A stretch of DNA of 46,250 bases from Paludibacteraceae bacterium (GTDB lineage Bacteria > Bacteroidota > Bacteroidia > Bacteroidales > Paludibacteraceae), in assembly GCA_905233255.1 (NCBI GenBank), contig CAJOCN010000011.1, positions 1 to 46,250 on the forward strand, read 5' to 3'. The notes under the pieces are model-generated. The model did not search any database, was not told the origin of the DNA, and saw only the letters and a list, made by a program, of their open reading frames with translations. Shown here in pieces: positions 14,752 to 22,476 of this stretch; positions within the stretch are counted from its first letter, which is position 1, and each line of letters starts with the position of its first letter. The position numbers were made by a program, and so were the translations under genes.

Positions 14752-16935
14752 ATGAATGTAACACACGAACAATTAGTGGAGGCATTGCAAACCTACTTTG
14801 GTTTTGACACGTTTAAGGGAAATCAGGAAGCAATCATCCGCAATGTGATGGAAGGTAATGACACGTTTGTGCTGATGCCGACCGGGGGTGGTAAGAGTTT
14901 GTGCTACCAGTTACCGTCCTTGCTCATGGACGGCGTGGCGATCGTTATATCCCCTCTGATTGCGTTGATGAAGAACCAGGTGGACGCGATGCGCAATTAC
15001 TCGGAGGAAGAGGGCGTAGCCCATTTCATCAACTCGAGTCTGAGCCGGGGCGAGATCAATGCCGTGAAAGAAGATGTATTGAGCGGCAAGACGAAACTGT
15101 TGTACCTTGCGCCGGAGAGTTTGCAGAAGACCGAGAATGTGGATTTCCTGAAAGGCGTGAAGATCAGTTTTTACGCAGTGGACGAGGCACACTGTATCTC
15201 GGAGTGGGGTCATGATTTCCGTCCTGAGTACAGTCAGATCCGTAGTATGGTTCAGCGTATCGGCAAAGCGCCTATCATTGCGTTGACCGCGACCGCTACG
15301 CCGAAAGTGCAGAAGGATATCCAGAAGAACCTCGGCATGCCGGACGCAACGGTATTCAAATCGAGTTTCAACAGGCCGAACCTGTATTACGAAGTACGTC
15401 CCAAGACGGCTGATGTAGATAAAGATCTGGTGCGTTATATCCGTTCGATGGAAGGGAAGAGCGGTATTGTGTATTGCCTTGCGCGCAAGGAAGTAGAGGA
15501 TCTGGCGCAAGTGCTACAAGTAAACGGAATTACCGCGCGTGCGTACCACGCCGGCATGGATGCGGCTACGCGGAGTGCCAATCAGGATGCTTTCCTGATG
15601 GAGGAGGTTCAGGTGATTGTAGCGACCATCGCCTTCGGCATGGGAATCGACAAACCGGATGTGCGGTTTGTGGTACATTACGATATTCCAAAGAGTCTGG
15701 AGGGCTATTATCAGGAGACAGGCCGTGCGGGTCGCGACGGCGGTGAAGGGCAGTGTATCTGTTACTACGCGCCGGAAGATATAGAGCGTCTGCGCCGTTT
15801 CCAGAAAGACAAGACACCCAAAGAGATCGGCATCGGTAACCAGTTGCTTTTCGAGACCCAGAGTTATGCGGAGAGTACGATCTGCCGCCGCAAGTTACTG
15901 CTGCACTATTTCGGAGAGGAATATACAGAGGAGAAATGCGGCAACTGCGACAACTGCCGGAAGACCTATAAGATGGTGGACGCGAGCGAGTTGCTGCAAC
16001 TGGCGTTGGAAACTATCCAGCAAGTGAACGAGAAGCACAAAGCCGAACATATCGTGGATATTCTGCACGGCAACCAGACCGCCGAAGTGATGAGTTATCA
16101 CCACGACGAGATGGAGAACTTCGGCGCAGCGGCAGACGAGGAAGAGTCCACCCTCCACGCGATTATCCGTCAGGCTCTGGTAGTGGGGATGCTCAAGAAA
16201 GATGTGGATTCATACGGTGACCTGAAGCTGACCAAAGACGGTCTGAAGTTTCTCCGCAAGCCCGGCAAATTCGAGGTACCTATCGAGGTTCAAGACGAGG
16301 ACGAGATAGACATGGAGGGCAACGGTGCAACCTGTGCCGCCGCCGACGAAGTGCTGTTCTCCATTCTGAAAGATATCCGCCGTAAGGTAGCGAAGAAAAA
16401 CGATGTTCCGCCGTTCGTTATTTTCCAGGACCCGAGCCTCGAAGCGATGGCAACGACCTACCCTATCACGATGGAAGAGTTATTGACTATCCCGGGTGTG
16501 GGTGTAGCGAAAGCCAAGCGCTACGGAGACGAGTTCCTGAAGATCATCAAAGAGTACGTGGACGAGAACGAGATCATCCGTCCCGAGGATCTGCGTATCC
16601 GCACGGTAGCGAAGAAGTCAACCCGCAAGAAACAGATTATCCAAGCCATCGACCGCCGCGTCGATCTGGACGATCTGGCAGAGAGCAACGGCATGTCGAT
16701 GGAAGAGATGCTGGACGAGTTGGAGGCGATTGTGTTCAGCGGTACGAAGATCAATATCAACTACTTCATCAAAGAGGTGGTCGATCCGGACGAGGAGGAA
16801 GAGATATACGACTATTTCAAGAACGCGGAGAACGACAATATCAAGACCGCAATGGAGGAGTTGGGCGAGGATTACTACGATGAGATCCATGTACGGCTCG
16901 TAAGGATCAAGTTCCATTGCGATTTGGGGAATTGA
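14752..16935 (+). CDS. recQ: ATP-dependent DNA helicase RecQ
   Basis: This is a 3'-5' DNA helicase for recombination and fork repair. It has 727 aa, longer than the E. coli enzyme (about 610) but usual for Bacteroidetes. It shows the Walker A motif TGGGKSLCYQLP, DEAHCISEWGHDFRPEY, and the arginine-finger motif QETGRAGRDG. A zinc module of four cysteines (CRRK...CGNCDNC, near 385-410) follows, then a winged helix and an HRDC domain (TMEELLTIPGVGVAKAKRYG). An acidic C-terminal extension (residues about 610-727) is of unclear role. It is the first gene of the long run, with rimO 10 bp downstream. Confidence 0.96.
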   Translation: MNVTHEQLVEALQTYFGFDTFKGNQEAIIRNVMEGNDTFVLMPTGGGKSLCYQLPSLLMDGVAIVISPLIALMKNQVDAMRNYSEEEGVAHFINSSLSRGEINAVKEDVLSGKTKLLYLAPESLQKTENVDFLKGVKISFYAVDEAHCISEWGHDFRPEYSQIRSMVQRIGKAPIIALTATATPKVQKDIQKNLGMPDATVFKSSFNRPNLYYEVRPKTADVDKDLVRYIRSMEGKSGIVYCLARKEVEDLAQVLQVNGITARAYHAGMDAATRSANQDAFLMEEVQVIVATIAFGMGIDKPDVRFVVHYDIPKSLEGYYQETGRAGRDGGEGQCICYYAPEDIERLRRFQKDKTPKEIGIGNQLLFETQSYAESTICRRKLLLHYFGEEYTEEKCGNCDNCRKTYKMVDASELLQLALETIQQVNEKHKAEHIVDILHGNQTAEVMSYHHDEMENFGAAADEEESTLHAIIRQALVVGMLKKDVDSYGDLKLTKDGLKFLRKPGKFEVPIEVQDEDEIDMEGNGATCAAADEVLFSILKDIRRKVAKKNDVPPFVIFQDPSLEAMATTYPITMEELLTIPGVGVAKAKRYGDEFLKIIKEYVDENEIIRPEDLRIRTVAKKSTRKKQIIQAIDRRVDLDDLAESNGMSMEEMLDELEAIVFSGTKININYFIKEVVDPDEEEEIYDYFKNAENDNIKTAMEELGEDYYDEIHVRLVRIKFHCDLGN

Positions 16936-16945
16936 CAACCTAGCC

Positions 16946-18313
16946 ATGCATAAAGGAGAAATAGATTTCATCACATTAGGGTGCTCGAAGAATCTGGTGG
17001 ATGCAGAGCGGGTGATGCGGCAGTTGGAAGCTGCCGGATGGCATTGCGTGCATGATCCCGAAGAGCCGAAAGGCGAGATATGCGTGATCAACACCTGCGG
17101 TTTTATCGGCGACGCCAAAGAGGAGAGTATCAACATGATTCTCCAGATGGCGGAACGCAAGAAACAGGGAAAACTGCGTAAGTTGATCGTCATGGGATGT
17201 TTGAGCGAGCGGTACCGCGCAGAACTGGAGGACGAGATGCCGGAGGTGGACAGATACTTTGGTAAATTCGACTTTGAGAACCTCACCCTATTCCTCCCAA
17301 AAAGGGAGGGGACAGACGCCGGATGCCATCCGGCAAAACAAAAGAAGTCCGAAGACGGTTGCGCTTCGTATGAGCGGAAGTTGACGACCCCGAAACATTA
17401 TGCGTACCTGAAGATAAGCGAGGGCTGCAACCGGTTCTGTTCGTACTGCGCCATTCCGCTGATCACCGGCCGTCACACCAGCCGCCCCAAGGCAGAGATA
17501 TTAGAGGAAGTGAAATGGCTGGTGAGCCAAGGCGTGAAGGAGCTGAACGTCATTGCGCAGGACCTGAGCAGTTACGGACTGGATTTAGAGGCGAAAGGAA
17601 GACACATGCTGCCGGAGTTGATAGACGAGATTGCGGAAGTGCCCGGCGTGGAATGGATACGACTACATTACGCCTACCCGACGGATTTTCCGGAGGAGCT
17701 GTTAGATGTCATGGCCAGGCATGCGAATGTGTGCAAGTATCTGGACATTGCTTTGCAGCATTGCACGGACCACATGTTAGGTCTGATGCGACGGCATATC
17801 ACCCGCGCCGAGCAAGATGCGTTGATTCGCAAGATCCGTGAGAAAGTGCCGGGCATATGCATCCGCACGACCCTGTTAGTAGGTCATCCGGGCGAGACGG
17901 AGGAAGATTTTGAGGAGTTGAAAGAATGGGTCAAAGCGATGCGGTTTGAGCGGATGGGTTGTTTTGCGTACTCCGACGAGGAAGGGACATACGCCAACCG
18001 GCACTACAAGGACGATATTCCGCAGGAGGTCAAAGATGCCCGTGCAGCGGAGCTGATGGCAATCCAGCAGGAGATAAGCGGCGAGTTGATGCAGAGGTTT
18101 GTGGGACTCACAGAACGCGTGATCATCGACCGAGAGGAAGGCGATTACTACATCGGACGCACGCAATACGACAGCCCCGAAGTGGATTGCGAAGTGCTGA
18201 TAAAGGCGAAAGGCGAAAGGTTAGAGCCGAAAGTTGGTGAGTTTTACGAGGTGAAGATTACCAAGGCGGAGGAGTTTGACCTTTATGGGCAATGGACAAT
18301 AGACAATAGATGA
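16946..18313 (+). CDS. rimO: ribosomal protein S12 methylthiotransferase RimO
   Basis: This radical SAM enzyme adds a methylthio group to an aspartate of ribosomal protein S12. It has 455 aa: an N-terminal UPF0004 domain (FITLGCSKNLVDAE, INTCGF, MGCLSERY supply three Fe-S cysteines), a radical SAM core (CNRFCSYC), and a C-terminal TRAM domain ending EFDLYGQW. Three segments look like repeat DNA captured in frame: residues about 113-135 (two hairpins at 17293-17334), KAKGERLE in the TRAM domain (GGCGAAAGG repeats, 18205-18220), and the last residues WTIDNR (ACAATAG repeats). The protein is therefore longer than the usual 430 or so residues. Confidence 0.95.
   Translation: MHKGEIDFITLGCSKNLVDAERVMRQLEAAGWHCVHDPEEPKGEICVINTCGFIGDAKEESINMILQMAERKKQGKLRKLIVMGCLSERYRAELEDEMPEVDRYFGKFDFENLTLFLPKREGTDAGCHPAKQKKSEDGCASYERKLTTPKHYAYLKISEGCNRFCSYCAIPLITGRHTSRPKAEILEEVKWLVSQGVKELNVIAQDLSSYGLDLEAKGRHMLPELIDEIAEVPGVEWIRLHYAYPTDFPEELLDVMARHANVCKYLDIALQHCTDHMLGLMRRHITRAEQDALIRKIREKVPGICIRTTLLVGHPGETEEDFEELKEWVKAMRFERMGCFAYSDEEGTYANRHYKDDIPQEVKDARAAELMAIQQEISGELMQRFVGLTERVIIDREEGDYYIGRTQYDSPEVDCEVLIKAKGERLEPKVGEFYEVKITKAEEFDLYGQWTIDNR
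17293..17334. repeat. two hairpins inserted in frame in rimO
   Basis: CCTCCC-AAAAA-GGGAGG (17293-17309) has the same arms as the element in the permease gene at 3078. GCCGGATG-C-CATCCGGC (17318-17334) is a perfect 17-bp palindrome. Both lie in a linker between the RimO N-terminal and radical SAM domains. Confidence 0.7.
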
Positions 18314-18326
18314 AAAACAATATACC

Positions 18327-18605
18327 ATGCTAACAAAAGATTTCATTAGCTTGATTGCTAATCAATCGGGATTGAGCAAGAAAGAAACAGAGCAGTTACT
18401 CAGTTCGATGAACGCCATCGTGCGCGAGAATCTGATGGACGGCAAGTCCATTCAGTTGCTTGGTCTGGGTGCGTTGGAGGTCAAAGAGCGCAAGGCACGC
18501 ACGATTGTGCACCCGCGAACCGGCGAAAGAACCGTTGCGCCCAGCCGCAGCCAACTGGTATTCAGACCTGTGGCTAACATGAAGGACGAATTTAAAAACA
18601 GTTGA
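18327..18605 (+). CDS. HU/IHF-family DNA-binding protein
   Basis: This is a small histone-like protein that bends and compacts DNA as a dimer. The 92 aa cover the whole HU fold: N-terminal helices (MLTKDFISLIANQSGLSKKETEQLL), the LGLGALEVKERKARTIVHPRTGE turn, and the beta-arm with RTGER and APSRS. The usual arm motif (NPQTG) is replaced by HPRTGERTVAP. It lies 13 bp after rimO and 2 bp before the HU-LysM gene, so the two HU-type subunits are co-expressed and could form a heterodimer (inference). Confidence 0.92.
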   Translation: MLTKDFISLIANQSGLSKKETEQLLSSMNAIVRENLMDGKSIQLLGLGALEVKERKARTIVHPRTGERTVAPSRSQLVFRPVANMKDEFKNS

Positions 18606-18607
18606 CC

Positions 18608-19714
18608 ATGGCAGAGAAATTAAGTTGGACCGAGTTGCGTCGTGCGTTAGCGGCGCGAGCAGGTGTGAGTGAGAAGAAAGCAGGTGCTTTCCTCAATGCT
18701 TTCCAAGGACAATTGGTAGAAGCCCTCAAGAGTGAGAACCAGGTCAAGATCAATGGTCTGGGAACCTTCAAGGTGCAAGCCGTCGCTCCGCGCAAGAGCG
18801 TGAACGTAGCTACCGGCGAAGATATCATCATCGAGGGATATAACAAACTGACTTTTGCGCCGGAGGCGGGCGTGCGCGAACTGATAGAGAAAGGTGCGCC
18901 CGTAAGCGAACCGGCAACGGAGAGTGAGGAAACACCGGTTCTTGATCCGCTCAAGAAACTCGGTGCGCAGGCAGAAGAGATCGTAGATATATTAGGTGAT
19001 CTGGGGCAAAGTCCGGTAGAGAAAGAACCGGAGGTTGAGCCGGTGCCTGTAGTAGAGCCCGAACCGGTAGTAGAGCCGGAGCCTGTGGTAGAACCCGAGC
19101 CGGAACCGGTGGTTATTCCAGAACCGGAACCTGTTATAGCGCCGGAACCCGAACCGGTAGTAGCGCCTAAAAAGCCAAAGAAAGAGAGCCATTTCATGCG
19201 CGACACGCTGATATGCGTGGTCATTCTACTTTTATTGCTGCTTATCGGTTATTTCTTCCTGCGTCAGCAATTGAGCGGCATCATCGACTCCTTCATCCAA
19301 CCGTCGCAGAAAGAGGTTGTGACCGACACGGTTGCTCAGAACGATCCGTCCGCAGAGGCCGTTGAGCAGGCCGAGGACGGTACGATCAGCCAAGAGCAGA
19401 TTTTAGCAGAGTTCATGGCTGTTTCTAACGAGGAAGAAAGCGGGCAACGTTACCCCGAACTGATTACCACCGAACCGATGCACGAAGCCAGCCGTCTGGC
19501 GTGGATGGCCAAACGGTTCTACGGAGCAAAGATTTACTGGCCGTACTTGTATGACGCTAACCGCGATGTATTGGAGAACCCCTGCATGATACAGGTGGGA
19601 ACGCCGATCCGCGTGCCGAAACTGACCAAACAGCAGTTAGACACTACAAACGCACAAACGGCCGCATTGTTGGAACAATTACGAATTGAAGCAGAAGAGG
19701 CTTGCGGGAAGTAA
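18608..19714 (+). CDS. membrane-anchored HU-type protein with LysM-like C-terminus
   Basis: Start ATG 18608 lies 2 bp after the preceding stop; an upstream TTG at 18602 is less likely. The 368 aa read as follows. An HU-type DNA-binding domain (about 1-93, with VKINGLGTFKV and a short arm PRKSVNVATGEDI) comes first. A linker and a Pro-Glu-Val repeat tract of PEPVVEPEPVV type (about 138-188) follow. Then come a basic KKPKKE patch, one membrane helix (about 199-217, TLICVVILLLLLLIGYFF), an acidic segment, and a LysM-like domain (about 293-338, LAWMAKRFYGAKIYWPYLYD and GTPIRVPKL). The expected topology puts the DNA-binding end in the cytoplasm and the LysM-like end in the periplasm, as in a chromosome-to-envelope tether. 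Function is inferred from the architecture only. Confidence 0.88.
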   Translation: MAEKLSWTELRRALAARAGVSEKKAGAFLNAFQGQLVEALKSENQVKINGLGTFKVQAVAPRKSVNVATGEDIIIEGYNKLTFAPEAGVRELIEKGAPVSEPATESEETPVLDPLKKLGAQAEEIVDILGDLGQSPVEKEPEVEPVPVVEPEPVVEPEPVVEPEPEPVVIPEPEPVIAPEPEPVVAPKKPKKESHFMRDTLICVVILLLLLLIGYFFLRQQLSGIIDSFIQPSQKEVVTDTVAQNDPSAEAVEQAEDGTISQEQILAEFMAVSNEEESGQRYPELITTEPMHEASRLAWMAKRFYGAKIYWPYLYDANRDVLENPCMIQVGTPIRVPKLTKQQLDTTNAQTAALLEQLRIEAEEACGK

Positions 19715-22476
19715 TACGAATAGAAGGAGCAGACACCCATAACCTGAAACATATTACGGTTGATATACCACGGAACGAACTGGTGGTTATTACGGGTGTC
19801 AGCGGCAGCGGAAAGAGTTCGTTGGCTTTCGACACATTGTATGCCGAAGGTCAGCGACGCTATGTAGAGAGTCTTAGCGCGTACGCGCGACAGTTCATGG
19901 GACGGATGCAAAAACCGGAGGTGGACAAGATAGAAGGCATACCTCCGGCTATAGCCATCCAGCAGAAAGTGACGAGCCGTAACCCGCGTTCGACCGTGGG
20001 TACCGTCACAGAGATTTACGACTATCTTAAACTATTGTACGCGCGCGTGGGTCACACGTTCTCGCCCGTGAGCGGGCAGGAGGTGAAGAAAAACACCATC
20101 CGGGACGTCATCCAATACATGGAGTCGCAACCGGTGGGCACGCGTCTGTATCTCTTGAGCCCCGTTGTGCTGCCGGAAGGGCGGACACTCCAGGAGCAGT
20201 TTGCGCTCTGGCAGAGCCAGGGTTTCAGCCGTCTGCTCATTGACGGCGACACCGTCCGGCTGGACGACAAGACATGGCAACAAGCGGAAGGGCATGAGGT
20301 CTTTCTGCTGGTGGACCGACTCATCACAGACGGCGAACAAGCGACCTCCAACCGTTTTGCGGACAGTGTACAGACCGCGTTCTTTGAGGGCAATGGCGAA
20401 TGTCTGATAAATGTACAAAGTGACAAAGGACCAAGGACAAAAGCATTCTCCGAGCGGTTCGAGGCCGATGGCATACATTTCATCGAGCCTTCTGATCACC
20501 TGTTCGATTTCAACAGTCCGATAGGTGCCTGCCAGGAATGCAAAGGCGTGGGTACCGTCATGGGCATTGATCCGGATTTAGTAGTCCCCGATAAGTCAAA
20601 GACCATCTACGAAGGAGCTATCGTTTGCTGGCAGAACGAGAAGATGAAACCATGGGAGAACGAGTTGATTTACAATGCCGGTAAGTTTGATTTCCCTATT
20701 CATACACCGTTCTACGCCCTCTCCGCCGAGCAGAAACAACTGATATGGAGCGGTAACGAGTATTTCCGCGGACTTCATGCCTTTTTCAAAGAGCTGGAAA
20801 AAGAGCAGTACTCCAAGCTGCAATATCGCGTCATGCTGGCGCGTTACAAAGGTAAGACCACCTGCCCGGTATGTAACGGTTATCACCTTCGTACGGAAGC
20901 CGGCTACGTGCTGGTGAACGGCAAATCCATTCAGCAACTTTGCGCCATGCCGATCTCCGAACTGGACGAGTGGTTCCGCCAGCTGCAGTTATCCGAGATC
21001 GAGATGCAAACCATTGACATGGTGCTTGCGGAGATTCGCAGCCGCCTGCAGTTCATGAAGGATGTAGGGCTCAGTTACCTCACTCTCAACAGGCAGAGCA
21101 GCACGCTCTCGGGCGGTGAGAGCCAGCGAATCAACATCGCCAAATCATTGGGAAGCAGTCTGGTGGGGTCCTTGTACGTACTGGACGAGCCGTCTATCGG
21201 TCTTCATCCGCGCGATACGGAACGCCTTATTCATGTGCTCAAACAACTCCGCGACTTAGGCAACACCATCGTGGTAGTGGAGCACGACGAGGACATCATC
21301 GCAGCCGCCGATCATATTATCGAGATAGGTCCGGCAGCCGGAAGACATGGCGGCGAAGTAGTTTATGAAGGCAAGCCGAGACCTGAGTTGTTCACGTTTG
21401 ACATCCCTGCCCAGCGCAGACATTGGAGCAATTATATAGAGATTGAAGGTGCGTGTGAGAACAACCTCAAGAACCTCACGGTTCGTTTCCCGCTCCATGT
21501 GATGACCTGCGTCACGGGCGTCAGCGGCAGCGGCAAGTCGAGCCTCGTGAGCAAGGTGCTCTACCCTGCCCTCAAGAAACATTACGGAGGTGTTTATGCC
21601 GAACATACCGGTGATTTCGGGCACCTGCACGGAAGTCTGCATCTGATGCACGATATTGAGTTTGTGGACCAGAACCCGCTGAGCCGCTCCAGCCGCAGCA
21701 ACCCGGTGACGTATCTCAAGGCTTACGACGAGATACGGCGCCTCTTCGCGGAACAGCCGCTGGCTAAACAACTCGGTTTTACTCCTGCGCATTTCTCGTT
21801 CAACACCCCGGGCGGTCGTTGCGAGACCTGTCAGGGAGAAGGAACTATCACCATTGAGATGCAGTTCATGGCGGATCTCATTCTCGAGTGCGAACAATGC
21901 CACGGTCAGCGGTTCAAACAGGATGTACTGGATGTCCATTACCGCGACAAATCGATTTATGACATCCTTTGCATGACGGTCAACCAAGCGGTGGATTTCT
22001 TCAGTCAGGACCCCGAATGCGACCGTATTGTAAAACGCCTCAAGCCGTTGCAGGAAGTGGGTATAGGATATATACAACTGGGACAAAGCAGCTCTACCCT
22101 CTCCGGTGGAGAGAGCCAGCGCGTGAAGTTGGCATCGTTCTTGGCGCAAGAGGACAGCACACCGACGATTTTTGTCTTTGACGAACCGACCACAGGCCTG
22201 CATCACCGCGATGTAGAGGTACTTCTGAAAGCGCTCAACCGCCTGATCAGCAAGGGGCACACGGTCATCATCATCGAGCATAACCCGGCTGTCATCTTAG
22301 CAGCCGATCATGTGATAGACCTCGGACCGGAAGGAGGCAAAGACGGCGGGAACATCGTTTGTACCGGCACGCCCGAGCAGATCGCGCAATGCCAAGAGAG
22401 CTACACGGGAAAATACCTTGCACAGATTTTGAAGAATAACGAAAAATACACATACACAAATCATGAAAAAGATTAA
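19702..22476 (+). CDS. uvrA: excinuclease ABC subunit A (UvrA)
   Basis: This is the damage-recognition ATPase of nucleotide excision repair. It has 924 aa and two ABC modules: GVSGSGKSSLAFDTLYAEGQRRYVE with TLSGGESQRINIAKSLG, and GVSGSGKSSLVSKVLYP with TLSGGESQRVKLASFLA. The C-terminal zinc module is present (CETCQGEG...CEQCHGQRF). The first CxxC pair of the N-terminal zinc module is missing (FEADGIHF where E. coli has a cysteine pair), while CQEC is kept. Bacteroidetes genomes often carry two UvrA types, and this may be the divergent one. No ATG is available: it starts at TTG 19702, overlapping the HU-LysM stop by 13 bp. Its end overlaps the next gene by 14 bp. Confidence 0.95.
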   Translation: MREVIRIEGADTHNLKHITVDIPRNELVVITGVSGSGKSSLAFDTLYAEGQRRYVESLSAYARQFMGRMQKPEVDKIEGIPPAIAIQQKVTSRNPRSTVGTVTEIYDYLKLLYARVGHTFSPVSGQEVKKNTIRDVIQYMESQPVGTRLYLLSPVVLPEGRTLQEQFALWQSQGFSRLLIDGDTVRLDDKTWQQAEGHEVFLLVDRLITDGEQATSNRFADSVQTAFFEGNGECLINVQSDKGPRTKAFSERFEADGIHFIEPSDHLFDFNSPIGACQECKGVGTVMGIDPDLVVPDKSKTIYEGAIVCWQNEKMKPWENELIYNAGKFDFPIHTPFYALSAEQKQLIWSGNEYFRGLHAFFKELEKEQYSKLQYRVMLARYKGKTTCPVCNGYHLRTEAGYVLVNGKSIQQLCAMPISELDEWFRQLQLSEIEMQTIDMVLAEIRSRLQFMKDVGLSYLTLNRQSSTLSGGESQRINIAKSLGSSLVGSLYVLDEPSIGLHPRDTERLIHVLKQLRDLGNTIVVVEHDEDIIAAADHIIEIGPAAGRHGGEVVYEGKPRPELFTFDIPAQRRHWSNYIEIEGACENNLKNLTVRFPLHVMTCVTGVSGSGKSSLVSKVLYPALKKHYGGVYAEHTGDFGHLHGSLHLMHDIEFVDQNPLSRSSRSNPVTYLKAYDEIRRLFAEQPLAKQLGFTPAHFSFNTPGGRCETCQGEGTITIEMQFMADLILECEQCHGQRFKQDVLDVHYRDKSIYDILCMTVNQAVDFFSQDPECDRIVKRLKPLQEVGIGYIQLGQSSSTLSGGESQRVKLASFLAQEDSTPTIFVFDEPTTGLHHRDVEVLLKALNRLISKGHTVIIIEHNPAVILAADHVIDLGPEGGKDGGNIVCTGTPEQIAQCQESYTGKYLAQILKNNEKYTYTNHEKD

